Assembly (NCBI GenBank): GCA_902500775.1
Contig: CABVRZ010000020.1
Coordinates: 1 to 64,000, forward strand
Direction: 5' to 3'
DNA length: 64,000 bases
DNA from: an uncultured Nitrospira sp.
GTDB lineage: Bacteria > Nitrospirota > Nitrospiria > Nitrospirales > Nitrospiraceae
Below the pieces are notes generated by a model. The model had not been told where the DNA came from, made no database searches, and saw nothing but the letters and a program-made list of their open reading frames with translations. Shown here in pieces: positions 1 through 8,509 of this stretch (its first letter is position 1; each line of letters opens with the position of its first letter). The translations under genes were made by a program, and so were the position numbers.

Positions 1-948
1 TCATTTTGGCCGTGTTTTTGATCCTTTACTACTTTGATTTTCTGTAAGTTCTTCCTGTTTTCCCTTCTCTTCACCGACCGTACCGACAGGTGAATTTGCA
101 CAGCGAAATCCGATCGTTTCATCTCGAAAATCTTGCATCATCTTGCTTCGGCTGGTAATCCGAACATCGCCACCTGCTGTCGTGTGTCCTCCCCCACGAA
201 GCACCCGGTAGGTGCCGTACTCAGGACTCGGTGGATTCTGATCCGGCGAGCTCTTATAGTAGGTCTCATCGTACCAATCCGCCACCCACTCCATGACATT
301 GCCGGCACCATCCATCACTCCATAGGGACTCTTGTCGCTCTGAAATGTACCGACACGCGCCGACGCTTCATGACCATCCTGCACACGAGCCCAATTGGCC
401 CCATCGGGTTGATCCGTATCTCCCCATGGCCAGAGCCTTCCATCCGTGCCGCGCATAGCCTTTTCCCACTCAGCTTCGGTAGGAAGCCGCTTGCCCTTCC
501 AACGACAGTACCCGTCTGCGTCTTCCCATGACACATAGACGATGGGCTGATTCATCCCACGCACCTTGGCACCGCTCTTAGCATAGCGCGACGGAAGTCC
601 AGGTTTTCGATGCCCCGTCGCCACAACAAACTGCTGATACTGGTAGTTCGTCACCTCGTACCGATCAATAGCAAACGCATTCAGATAAATGGTTCGTTGA
701 GGACGTTCATCGAAACCTCCACTCTCAGTTCCACGAATGAACGCCCCCGCCGGAATTGCGACCATCTCACCCAAAAGCGGTTCTTCTCCCGGCGCACTAT
801 CCGCCATCGACACAACTTCGGCAACGGTATCAGACGTCGCCTTCTCATACGGCGTGACCGTAGTCCCCCGCATAATGGCTACGATGGGCATGGCCGCGCA
901 GGCCAAGACGACAAACAAGAAGACCAGTTTAAATTTTGAGTCGAGCAT
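1..948 (-). CDS. SUMF1/FGE-fold protein, membrane-anchored, copy 1
   Basis: A 315-residue protein with one N-terminal hydrophobic segment (about residues 8-27), so probably anchored in the membrane or exported. The rest is a SUMF1 (formylglycine-generating enzyme-like) domain, shown by RLPTEAEWEKAMRG near residue 155, GNVMEWVADWYDE near 220, LRGGG near 250 and IGFRCA near 285. True formylglycine-generating enzymes have a Cys pair shortly after the RGG motif; this protein has none there, so catalysis of that reaction is unlikely. It is the last gene of the bd-like oxidase cluster and follows a second SUMF1 gene by 13 bp. The low-complexity Lys/Glu/Ser tail after residue 290 looks disordered. 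Family assignment is firm; the role is inferred to be structural or ligand-binding. Confidence 0.85.
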   Translation of the reverse strand: MLDSKFKLVFLFVVLACAAMPIVAIMRGTTVTPYEKATSDTVAEVVSMADSAPGEEPLLGEMVAIPAGAFIRGTESGGFDERPQRTIYLNAFAIDRYEVTNYQYQQFVVATGHRKPGLPSRYAKSGAKVRGMNQPIVYVSWEDADGYCRWKGKRLPTEAEWEKAMRGTDGRLWPWGDTDQPDGANWARVQDGHEASARVGTFQSDKSPYGVMDGAGNVMEWVADWYDETYYKSSPDQNPPSPEYGTYRVLRGGGHTTAGGDVRITSRSKMMQDFRDETIGFRCANSPVGTVGEEKGKQEELTENQSSKGSKTRPK

Positions 949-961
949 GCCAGCCTATCAC

Positions 962-1891
962 TCAGCTCCCGGTTGAAGCTGGATCTAAATCACTCGCGCA
1001 GCGGACACCGATCGTGACATCAGTACGCCAATGTTTCGCGGCAAACCGCTTAGACAGCCTTGCCTGATGCTCCGTCTCCCTCCACGAGCCTCCCCGCACA
1101 ACTTTCAAATCTGCATTGTCAGGCCCCTTGGGATCACGAAACGGAGATTTCTTGTAGTAATGCTCGTCGTAAGAGTCTTCAACCCACTCTGCCACGTTTC
1201 CCGTCATGTCATGAATACCGTACGGACTGCGCCCACCCTCAAAGGCTCCTGGAGGAGCCAGATACTTATAGCCATCTTCCGTCCCATCGACATTGGCAGC
1301 GTTGACGACGAACTTGTCTCCCCACGGATATCTTCGCTTACTCTCACCTCGACCGGCTTTTTCCCATTCCGCTTCCGTAGGCAGACGCTTCCCCGCCCAC
1401 TTGCAATAGGCCGCCGCTTCATCCCACGAGACACTCATCGCCGCAAACTCGGGCTTCAAGATCTTTGATTGATCGTCGTCAAATACCTCGATCCTCGGCA
1501 TCCCTCGCTTCGTCATCTTGGCAAACCGCTGATATTCTTGTTGCGTGACCTCGTCCCGATCGATATAGAACCCTTTCAAATAGACCTGATGCTCGGGCGC
1601 CTCATCGGGATCACCATCATTGCTTCCCATCGTAAAAGGCCCTTCCGGAACTTGCACCATCTCCCGCCCTTCGTCTCCGATCCTTGTCTTGTACATGGAG
1701 AAATCCTGAGTAGGCAGACTGCTGGCCGTCGGTCGCGCTTCGGACGTGACCGACGCCGCAAGCTGTTTCATCTGCTTGGCCTTATAGGATTCGTAGGCCA
1801 ATAGACCGATCATGAGAAAAAACGATGCAAACACAAAGATAATGGAGCCAACTAAGACACCCTTGTTTTCCACAAATACCTCGATAAGCAA
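962..1891 (-). CDS. SUMF1/FGE-fold protein, membrane-anchored, copy 2
   Basis: A 309-residue protein with an N-terminal transmembrane anchor at about residues 13-35 and a SUMF1 domain after it. Visible motifs are VQVPEGPFTMGSNDGDPDE near residue 80, RLPTEAEWEKAGRGE near 170, MTGNVAEWVEDSYDE near 230, VVRGGSWRE near 265 and IGVRCASD at the end. The Cys pair of true formylglycine-generating enzymes is missing after the RGGS motif. It is clearly a paralogue of the gene just downstream (1-948) and lies 12 bp after a small membrane protein gene. Both SUMF1 genes are probably co-transcribed with the bd-like oxidase. The function is not known; an accessory or structural role at the outer face of the membrane is an inference. 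Confidence 0.85.
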   Translation of the reverse strand: MLIEVFVENKGVLVGSIIFVFASFFLMIGLLAYESYKAKQMKQLAASVTSEARPTASSLPTQDFSMYKTRIGDEGREMVQVPEGPFTMGSNDGDPDEAPEHQVYLKGFYIDRDEVTQQEYQRFAKMTKRGMPRIEVFDDDQSKILKPEFAAMSVSWDEAAAYCKWAGKRLPTEAEWEKAGRGESKRRYPWGDKFVVNAANVDGTEDGYKYLAPPGAFEGGRSPYGIHDMTGNVAEWVEDSYDEHYYKKSPFRDPKGPDNADLKVVRGGSWRETEHQARLSKRFAAKHWRTDVTIGVRCASDLDPASTGS

Positions 1892-1903
1892 TAACGATAA
1901 ACG

Positions 1904-2263
1904 CTACGATGGCGACGTCTCAGCCTCTTCTGCCGCGGCTTTCTTGGCTGCGCGCACATCAAGCAACATCGAAATCTGGACACCAAGAAAGCCACCCATG
2001 GCCGCTCCGGCGCCAGCACCAACCCAGATTCGATCAGCCCCGGCCATCAACCAGGCTAATAGCCCTCCACTGATCGTGCCGACGAGAATGCTGACGAGAA
2101 AACGGCGGCCACCAAGAAAACCGATCACGACACCCAGGCCAAGCCCAACGACAATGGCCACCAGCATCAGCCCTCCACCCATCGTCGTCCCGATCAGGGT
2201 CCCAACTGTCCCCATCACAAGGATTCCGAGGGCAATATCAACGATTTTACGACTTTCCATCAC
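1904..2263 (-). CDS. small glycine-rich membrane protein
   Basis: A 119-residue protein made mostly of Gly/Ala/Val/Leu hydrophobic segments (about residues 8-30, 31-50, 53-75, 76-95), with a short charged C-terminus ([12 protein letters not shown]). The glycine-zipper look ([25 protein letters not shown]) suggests close helix packing in the membrane. I do not recognise the family. It lies between the DUF3047 gene and the two SUMF1 genes on the same strand, in close spacing, so it is likely part of the oxidase operon. It may be a structural or assembly subunit. Confidence 0.7.
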   Translation of the reverse strand: MMESRKIVDIALGILVMGTVGTLIGTTMGGGLMLVAIVVGLGLGVVIGFLGGRRFLVSILVGTISGGLLAWLMAGADRIWVGAGAGAAMGGFLGVQISMLLDVRAAKKAAAEEAETSPS

Positions 2264-2292
2264 ACGGATCTCTCAGAGGCTACCAGCATTCG

Positions 2293-2943
2293 TCACCGTC
2301 CTGGAAGGGCGACGAGCGGACCAAAATCGATCTCCACTCCAGGCGCTGCGATAATGGAGATGCCCCAGGCCTTTTCCGACGGCTCATGCTTATGAATCCG
2401 TTTAAAGTCCTCATACACATTGACCCGCTCTTCAAACCACTGTCCAAGCTCTTTCGTCCCAGACTGGACCACGATTTCTGATCCGCTGAACATCCCGCCT
2501 TCAGTCAAGGTGCCCTCCGGTTTCGATTCGCTCCACACATATTTCGTGAACACGGGAATGAACAAAAGATCCGTGTCGAGGGACGCATAGACAGCCGCGA
2601 GCGGCTCGTTTCCGGTCGCCGCCTTCGTCAGACGCCACCGCCAGGTTAGAACCGGATACGCTTTCGGATCCCAATCGATTTTCTTCTTCTTGATCCGCTG
2701 CCCCGCATCATTTGCCGACAAAAAGCTGGCGCCGTCTTCCGACCGCACCTTGTAGGCGTCACGGCCCTTTGCCTGACTTCGTTGATTTTCATGCTCCCAA
2801 AGTGAGGGAAATCCGTCCGCCTCTTTTGCTTGGAAGTCTTCCAATACCAGAGTTGGTTCTCCTGCAAACGTCGGTACAGCCCCACTCGCGAGAACGATTG
2901 AGCCGAGCATGGCTGCCGCAGCCATACACACAGTACGTATCAT
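2293..2943 (-). CDS. DUF3047 family exported protein
   Basis: A 216-residue protein with an N-terminal signal peptide (hydrophobic to about residue 22, with AVPTFAGE as a likely cleavage zone). The body resembles DUF3047: WDPKAYPVLTWRWRL around residue 95, ASLDTDLLFIPVFTKYVW around 118-135, NVYEDFKRI around 178 and a C-terminal GISIIAAPGVEIDFGPL. DUF3047 proteins are exported beta-rich proteins of unknown function. The gene sits 15 bp downstream of the bd-like oxidase gene on the same strand, so co-expression is likely. The family call is good; the role is unknown. Confidence 0.75.
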   Translation of the reverse strand: MIRTVCMAAAAMLGSIVLASGAVPTFAGEPTLVLEDFQAKEADGFPSLWEHENQRSQAKGRDAYKVRSEDGASFLSANDAGQRIKKKKIDWDPKAYPVLTWRWRLTKAATGNEPLAAVYASLDTDLLFIPVFTKYVWSESKPEGTLTEGGMFSGSEIVVQSGTKELGQWFEERVNVYEDFKRIHKHEPSEKAWGISIIAAPGVEIDFGPLVALPGR

Positions 2944-2958
2944 ACCCTGATTCCCTTT

Positions 2959-4833
2959 CTATGTTTCTTGCGATGGAATCGGAGTCAGCATGGGTGACTC
3001 TTTCTCACTCGCATCTTCAGCCATCACCGGCTGCTGCCCCCGCTCGCACATCCAGAACAGCGCGAGAACCGCCGCCCAGAACACCACCATATTCAGCGTC
3101 ACCATTTTGGTCGCGTATTGGAGATCGGGAGTGAAGGCCCAGGGCGAGACATCGGCCATCAACTCACTGACGTGCCACGACAAACGCCCCGAGGAACGGA
3201 TGTACCCCATCAGCCCCATCACCCAACTGAACGATGCCGCCAACCCGAATAAGCCGACCATGCCTCGTAGCGGAATCTTCCCCCACTGAATCGGGCCATG
3301 CACCACCGCGCGCCTGAGCATCAACCGATTGATCACGACGCCGGCCAGAATGACCGTGAACGTGGTGAAGGCTTGTGGAGCGGAGAGACCGACACGAATT
3401 TTCGCTGGCAGGTAGAACCCATAGATGGACAACCAAATGACATTCGCAGCCCCAACCAGATAGAGCACCGTGATCACGATGTTTCCGTTCCTAATCCACG
3501 AGATGGTCATGGTGCGGTTCGCACGACGGTAGTAGAGGAAGCTCAGCGCGGTTACGAGGATGAGGATATTCACGGCTCCATTTTTGGCCGACATGACCCC
3601 ATAGTTGCCGACCACCGGATGTTGGGCACCTCCCATCGCCTTGGCCTCACTGGGAGAGGTCAACAGCGTGTGCGGCGTCAACCAAATGAAGAGTGCCAGC
3701 ATCAACACGCCCAGAAGGAGTTGATAATAGGGCTGATACCTCTCGCCTCCCTTGATTCGAGCCATGCTCTGCCACAAATAGTAGTTGATCCCCAGAAACA
3801 AGACGCCGATCAGGAGAGCCTGCACCACAAAGAGCCAGGTGAGCAGTCCTCCCATCATCGTCACCCCCATAGTCTGACGAAACACGAAGACCGACTTCAT
3901 CAGCCAGTACCCTGCAAACGGCATGGGAATAAGGGCACAAACCGTGACGAAGAGGAACACATAGCCGACCCAATCGAAATAGGCACGCTCCTCGTCGGTC
4001 TTACTGGTAAAAAATCGGTAACAGGCATAGGCAAGCACCACCGCCCCACCAGACATCATATCCGCCAAGAAGCGATGGACGTTCAAAGGATTCCAGAGCG
4101 CGGAGTGCAAGAGATGCCATGCATTACCCAGAAACCGCCCCTGCGCATCGACCCCGGCCGGTGACATCATGAACGCAGACCAGGCGTTGGCCATCATCAG
4201 TAAGGCGGTCCCCACGATGTTCGTCAGAATGCCGATGGAGGCATGAATCCATTTCATGCCTCGGTCTGTCATCCGGTTCCAACCGTAGTAATAGATGACC
4301 AACAGCAGCGCTTCCCCAAAAAATACGGCAGCATAGGCCAGCATGAATCCTTTGAAAGTTCCGCCCATATACTTCATGAAACTCGGATAGAGCATGATAA
4401 ACATCGTCAGCATCAGACTGCCGATCAGTGCAGTGACCGACATGGCCAAGACCGCCACCTTCGCGAGATCTCTCGCCAAACCGTCGTAACGAAGGGCCAA
4501 GGCCGGCTTTTTCGTGATCAACCCCAAAAACTCGAGCAACGCGCAAAACAACGGCAAGGCGAGAACGAATCCGCCAAAATAGGTATGTTGCTGTGTCACG
4601 AACCACACGAGGAGCCGGCTATCCAATGAACCGACTTGAGGATAGACCGTTTCCTGAGGAGTCGGAGCCGCCGGCCCTTGTGGGATTCCTTCGGTTCCAA
4701 AGTACACATCGGTGGAGGAGTCGGCAAAAGATAAATCGGAGCCATGCCCCAGACAACCAAGAGCAACCGAGACGACTGCAATGCCCAGTGCCACACGAAG
4801 CAAGGAACTGTTGATCCTAAATCCTTGGCCCAT
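2959..4833 (-). CDS. cytochrome bd-like terminal oxidase subunit (CydA-related)
   Basis: A 624-residue polytopic membrane protein with about 13 hydrophobic segments. It shows landmarks of cytochrome bd subunit I: a His in the first core helix (QQHTYFGGF, near residue 77), FFGEALLLVIYYYGWNRM near 170, MMANAWSAFMMSPAGVD near 213 and NPLNVHRFLADM near 250. It is longer than a typical CydA, with an exported-looking N-terminus (residues 10-45) and extra C-terminal helices, and no ordinary CydB follows. Divergent bd-like oxidases of this kind are known from Nitrospira and have been proposed to act in respiration during nitrite oxidation. The neighbours DUF3047, SUMF1, PCP_red and DUF420 form a conserved-looking cluster. 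Bd relatedness is well supported; electron donor and heme content are inference. Confidence 0.8.
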   Translation of the reverse strand: MGQGFRINSSLLRVALGIAVVSVALGCLGHGSDLSFADSSTDVYFGTEGIPQGPAAPTPQETVYPQVGSLDSRLLVWFVTQQHTYFGGFVLALPLFCALLEFLGLITKKPALALRYDGLARDLAKVAVLAMSVTALIGSLMLTMFIMLYPSFMKYMGGTFKGFMLAYAAVFFGEALLLVIYYYGWNRMTDRGMKWIHASIGILTNIVGTALLMMANAWSAFMMSPAGVDAQGRFLGNAWHLLHSALWNPLNVHRFLADMMSGGAVVLAYACYRFFTSKTDEERAYFDWVGYVFLFVTVCALIPMPFAGYWLMKSVFVFRQTMGVTMMGGLLTWLFVVQALLIGVLFLGINYYLWQSMARIKGGERYQPYYQLLLGVLMLALFIWLTPHTLLTSPSEAKAMGGAQHPVVGNYGVMSAKNGAVNILILVTALSFLYYRRANRTMTISWIRNGNIVITVLYLVGAANVIWLSIYGFYLPAKIRVGLSAPQAFTTFTVILAGVVINRLMLRRAVVHGPIQWGKIPLRGMVGLFGLAASFSWVMGLMGYIRSSGRLSWHVSELMADVSPWAFTPDLQYATKMVTLNMVVFWAAVLALFWMCERGQQPVMAEDASEKESPMLTPIPSQET

Positions 4834-4837
4834 ACAC

Positions 4838-5959
4838 CTACCCCTTCATCCCAGTCTTACCGAGTGCCAACTCCCCAGATGTATCGGTGGAGCCGATAGT
4901 CTTGCCCAGAATGCCCATCACAAACGGACATCGTAACATTCCACTGGACAGCTGAGGCGCCTGTTCATCTTCCACATGGCGGCGATCCCCCAGATAGTAC
5001 CCATACAACGCCATGATGGCTGTCACGATTGCCCCCATCCCAACTGCTGAACCTGTCGTGATCGTCGGCTGCCGCAAGACAAACAACAACAGCCCCATCG
5101 CGACCAGATAATAGGTCGAGGCAAAGGCCATCCCAGGCCACCACCAATATTTCACCAGCTCACCCGGTGCCGTCCGGCGAAGCGTCTCCACCCACGGAGT
5201 CGATGGATAGAGCCCACCAAAATACGCGCAGAGCGTCAGCCCTCCACCAAGAACAGTCACAGCGAACAACTGAGCCAACGCTGCTCCCTGAACATCCGCA
5301 ATGAGCATCCCCGGAAAGGCTGCCAGCATACCCAGACCGAGTCCGGCGAGAACCCATGGTCCCAGCTGCCCGGTCTTGTGCTGCAGCAGCATCCGAAGCG
5401 AGGTAGCATCCGGGAACGTGAGAAAGGGCCGCCCCATCTGTGCGAGCCGACGCACATGCCCAATCTCAAATGCATCGCGCGCGACGGATGTACAGGAGAT
5501 TATGATAGCCATCATCGCCGGTCCATCAGGATGCTGGAGATAGCTGTAGCTCATGATCCACAAGAGCGTCAGCACCAGAAGGGAGAGCTGGATGCCATAA
5601 ACGGCACCGATCCATCCGACGAGCCAGCTGAGCAACCGGACGCCATCGTGGCGGACGATCTCCGACCAGGACGCAGCACGCCCGACCCGGTAGGCCAAGA
5701 CCGCTGTCACCATGGCAACCAGCGCACTCACGGCCAAGAGCACCAGCGGCTCGGCGATTGGAACAAGATGCTTGGCAAGGCGATAGACCCCAAAGGCAAT
5801 CAGCCCAGGGACAAACATCACGATGCGTTTTTTCTTGCGCACGGCCTCTTCCGTTACCGCCAAACTCAAGCTCGGAAGCACCCGCAACGCCATTCGATGC
5901 AGCATAAATATACTCAGGACTGAGCCAGCAGGACCGAGGGCCGAGGTTGGAGCGTACAT
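4838..5959 (-). CDS. polytopic membrane protein of the oxidase cluster
   Basis: A 373-residue protein with about nine hydrophobic segments, among them residues 47-63, 72-92, 108-140, 205-225, 230-250, 275-295 and 300-325. I do not recognise a named family. Its stop is only 4 bp before the start of the bd-like oxidase gene, so translation is probably coupled. That makes it the best candidate for a partner subunit taking the place of CydB, although no CydB signature is visible. The C-terminal 50 residues are soluble and contain one Cys. A later Met (residue 19) could also serve as the start. Confidence 0.7.
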   Translation of the reverse strand: MYAPTSALGPAGSVLSIFMLHRMALRVLPSLSLAVTEEAVRKKKRIVMFVPGLIAFGVYRLAKHLVPIAEPLVLLAVSALVAMVTAVLAYRVGRAASWSEIVRHDGVRLLSWLVGWIGAVYGIQLSLLVLTLLWIMSYSYLQHPDGPAMMAIIISCTSVARDAFEIGHVRRLAQMGRPFLTFPDATSLRMLLQHKTGQLGPWVLAGLGLGMLAAFPGMLIADVQGAALAQLFAVTVLGGGLTLCAYFGGLYPSTPWVETLRRTAPGELVKYWWWPGMAFASTYYLVAMGLLLFVLRQPTITTGSAVGMGAIVTAIMALYGYYLGDRRHVEDEQAPQLSSGMLRCPFVMGILGKTIGSTDTSGELALGKTGMKG

Positions 5960-6008
5960 CGTGTCACGTCAAATCTCCTTCTCAGCACTCAGTCCTCATC
6001 ACTCGTTA

Positions 6009-6500
6009 CTATTTCGAGGCGCCCATTCCAAAATACTTTGCCTTCACTTCTTCCATGAGGGAGACCGTGATACGTGCGAGCCCGCGATCAGCCGCCGTTC
6101 GCTCAAGTTCGATACGCGCCATGGCACGAACCGGAGCAGGCACTCGATCCAATCGTCGCTCGGCTTCAGGATCCCATTCAACTCGAGTTCCCCCACGAGG
6201 CTGAAGCAACAGCTCGTAGGTGATGACGGGAATGTTCCGTTGACGAGCCTCCTGCTCCACCTCTTCCTTGACGAGCGTTGCAAGATACGGCGGCATCCGG
6301 TCCCGTCGATGCAAGGCTTCGTCGGTCCACATCAACCGATCGACCAACTGACTCGGCTGCCCTCCAGGCACATCGACGCCAACTTTTAAGCCACATCCTC
6401 TACACTCAGAACGGATGAACCACTGGAGGCCGCCATCTTCGTAGGCACGTTCCTCGATCCCTTCAGTATGCATCCATCGGCCACAGCCGCAGGTCAACAT
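6009..6500 (-). CDS. PCP_red domain protein with N-terminal zinc ribbon-like motif
   Basis: A 163-residue soluble protein. Two Cys pairs at the N-terminus (CGCG at residues 4-7, CRGCG at about 33-37) look like a small zinc ribbon. The C-terminal 60 residues match the PCP_red domain: WDPEAERRLDRVPAPVR, then ARIELERTAADRG and an ending with ITVSLMEEVKAKYFGM. That domain was first described at the end of light-independent protochlorophyllide reductase subunits, but it also occurs in many non-photosynthetic bacteria, where its role is unclear. It lies between the DUF420 gene and the membrane gene of the oxidase cluster, all on one strand. A redox or metal-handling role is an inference. Confidence 0.75.
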   Translation of the reverse strand: MLTCGCGRWMHTEGIEERAYEDGGLQWFIRSECRGCGLKVGVDVPGGQPSQLVDRLMWTDEALHRRDRMPPYLATLVKEEVEQEARQRNIPVITYELLLQPRGGTRVEWDPEAERRLDRVPAPVRAMARIELERTAADRGLARITVSLMEEVKAKYFGMGASK

Positions 6501-6542
6501 ACCAAGCCCCAGTGAAGCGTTTCTGGGCGGATTGCCATAAAG

Positions 6543-7256
6543 TCACCCGATCTTCCCTGGGTACAGGATGTATAGCATGGTGTAAGTGAAGCTGCCCGTG
6601 ACGAACAGGACACAATAAATCACCATGGTGAAGCGGCCGAGCGCTCGATGTCGCTGTGCGCCATCCGGCCAGATTCGCTGAATAGTCATCTCGATGGCAA
6701 ACACAAAGGCGACCAGTCCCAGAAAGATTAAATAAACTTCTAGTTTTCGCATCGAAAATCCGGCGGTCGCCACACGCGAAAAAAACAACCCCAGCACGAC
6801 TACGGCCACCACACCGAACGCGATCCCAATCTTCTTCCATGTGGTCATGAGTCGTGATTCCCGAAGCGACCGCACGCCGTCGATGAATTGCTGAGAACGA
6901 AACCCCAAGACCATCATATACACCGCCATGATCAGCCCGATGATGACCAGGATAATATGGAGGGTCAGTACCGGGATGAAGACATAGTCATAGAGCGATT
7001 GCGAACCGCCGAACCCTTCCTTCCCCTCGACCGCCAGCACGCCGAGTTGCCGGAACAGATAATAGGCCACAAAGAAACTGAGCATGGACATCATGCCGCC
7101 CAACATCAGCCAATGGTGGGTATCGGCATGACGTCGCCGAGCCTGGACCCATCCCACGACGAAGAGCGTCGTAAACAGCGTGGCCATGAACTGACTGAGA
7201 TCGGCCCCAGCCGTCGCATGCGTGCCAAAAAACCCCGGCCCCCGTAACCAATCCAT
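6543..7256 (-). CDS. DUF420 family membrane protein (CtaM-like)
   Basis: A 237-residue membrane protein with six or seven helices and conserved His residues in DUF420 positions (GTHATAGADLS near residue 12, DTHHWLMLGG near 46, LTLHIILV near 97, RHRALGRFTM near 205). DUF420 members include CtaM, needed in staphylococci to mature a heme-copper oxidase. As the first gene of the minus-strand cluster leading to the bd-like oxidase, it could help assemble or heme-load that oxidase. The family call is solid; the assembly role here is inferred from neighbours. Confidence 0.8.
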   Translation of the reverse strand: MDWLRGPGFFGTHATAGADLSQFMATLFTTLFVVGWVQARRRHADTHHWLMLGGMMSMLSFFVAYYLFRQLGVLAVEGKEGFGGSQSLYDYVFIPVLTLHIILVIIGLIMAVYMMVLGFRSQQFIDGVRSLRESRLMTTWKKIGIAFGVVAVVVLGLFFSRVATAGFSMRKLEVYLIFLGLVAFVFAIEMTIQRIWPDGAQRHRALGRFTMVIYCVLFVTGSFTYTMLYILYPGKIG

Positions 7257-7373
7257 TCCGTTTCCTCAACAAACAACGCCTCATCGGTTCATGGCTCACT
7301 CGTTTCGCGGAAACCCGCTTCATCTCGACGCGAGTTATGCCCCACTTACGAGTAGCGCCTGACGAGTCGTGGT

Positions 7374-8354
7374 CTATGGCTTCACCCCTTGAACAACAGC
7401 CGTCTTCTCCAGTTCCTCGGTAGAGACGCATCCGGCATGCGCCAGCCATTGCATGGCCTCGCTCGTCTTGTAGCAACCGCCATGCTGCGTATTGATCAAG
7501 ATATGAATCGTAAATGCCGTCGTCCAAGCGGGACCAGTGCCGGCTTCATCAAGAAACCGATCCTTGATGATCAACCGCCCACCCGGCGCCAACGAGACCA
7601 CGGCCTTTGCCACTAAATCCTGGTTCATCTGAAACGTTTGATAATGCAGAATATCCGACATCAGGACCACATCATACGGCCCGCCAAGTTGGTCTCTATT
7701 GAAATCACCTGACTGGAGTGAGATCCGAGATTCCAATCCGGCTTCCTTCACCGTTTTTTCCGTCAGTTTGAGCGTCGCCGGAAGGTCAAACACCGTTGCA
7801 CGAAGTTCCGGATACACCTGGCAGAAAGCAATCGCGTTTGTGCCAACCCCTCCCCCTAAATCCAGCAATCGCTCCCGGCCGACAAGTTTCAGCCGCTTCG
7901 CGAAGTCAGGGCCGCTTTGCTGACCAATACGGTTCAACACCGCCAACACATTCCCACCCAATTCCGGATCCGTCTCAAAGACATGCCGGTCCACGGACCG
8001 GTTACCAGTCCGAACCGTCTCTTCAAGTTGTCCCCAGTTGTTCCATTCCGCATCGTGCAGCAACAGCAAGTGACCGACGTACTGGGGGGAGTGCCGCACG
8101 AGATGCTTTAACGCCGTCGAAGAGTTACGATACGACTCGCCCTCTTTAGTGAGGAGTTTCATGGCCACAAGTGCGTTCAATAGAAGAGACAAGGTCGGTG
8201 CGTTGGCGCGCAATCGACCTGCAATGTCATCGAGATCCCGAGACTGTTCGCCGATTGCAGAAAAGACGTCGAGCTTGACGGCGGTCAAGAGGATCTTCGT
8301 CTCCCAGTAGTACCCAAGCTGAAAGATTTCTGCGAGTGAGAGCTCTCGTGACAC
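7374..8354 (-). CDS. SAM-dependent O-methyltransferase (acetylserotonin/hydroxyneurosporene type)
   Basis: A 326-residue class I methyltransferase. The N-terminal 100 residues form the winged-helix dimerisation domain of plant-type O-methyltransferases. The Rossmann part has the SAM loop LLDLGGGVGTNAIAF at about residue 163, then AVTF-like strand VFDLPATLKL, GDFNRDQLGG, LMSDILHYQ and APGGRLIIKDRF. The substrate cannot be read from the sequence; relatives act on quinone-like, carotenoid or phenolic hydroxyls. It has a diverged relative at 54187-55254. It lies 117 bp upstream of the DUF420 gene on the same strand and could share its transcript. Confidence 0.85.
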   Translation of the reverse strand: MSRELSLAEIFQLGYYWETKILLTAVKLDVFSAIGEQSRDLDDIAGRLRANAPTLSLLLNALVAMKLLTKEGESYRNSSTALKHLVRHSPQYVGHLLLLHDAEWNNWGQLEETVRTGNRSVDRHVFETDPELGGNVLAVLNRIGQQSGPDFAKRLKLVGRERLLDLGGGVGTNAIAFCQVYPELRATVFDLPATLKLTEKTVKEAGLESRISLQSGDFNRDQLGGPYDVVLMSDILHYQTFQMNQDLVAKAVVSLAPGGRLIIKDRFLDEAGTGPAWTTAFTIHILINTQHGGCYKTSEAMQWLAHAGCVSTEELEKTAVVQGVKP

Positions 8355-8453
8355 ACCACCTCCCGCAAGCGATCTGCCTGAAAAAGAGGCATCTTACCTA
8401 GAGGGGAAAGGGAAAGGCAAGGCGAGGCAACGACAGCTAACTCACTGAAAACA

Positions 8454-8484
8454 CGAAGGGCAGCGGATTACCCGCTGCCCTTCG
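8454..8484 (-). terminator. intrinsic terminator-like hairpin
   Basis: A perfect 13-bp stem (8454-8466 pairing with 8472-8484) with a 5-nt loop lies 25 bp after the stop of the exported protein gene 8510-9304. Read on the minus strand, the stem is followed by TGTTTTC, a short U-run. It probably ends that transcript before the methyltransferase gene. Confidence 0.75.
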
Positions 8485-8509
8485 ATGACTCGCACTTGCT
8501 GAAACGAAC

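Noticed and set aside
3298-4164. Long plus-strand open frame inside the bd-like oxidase gene
   Set aside because: His/Arg/Pro-rich translation typical of an antisense shadow; the minus-strand protein has clear bd motifs.
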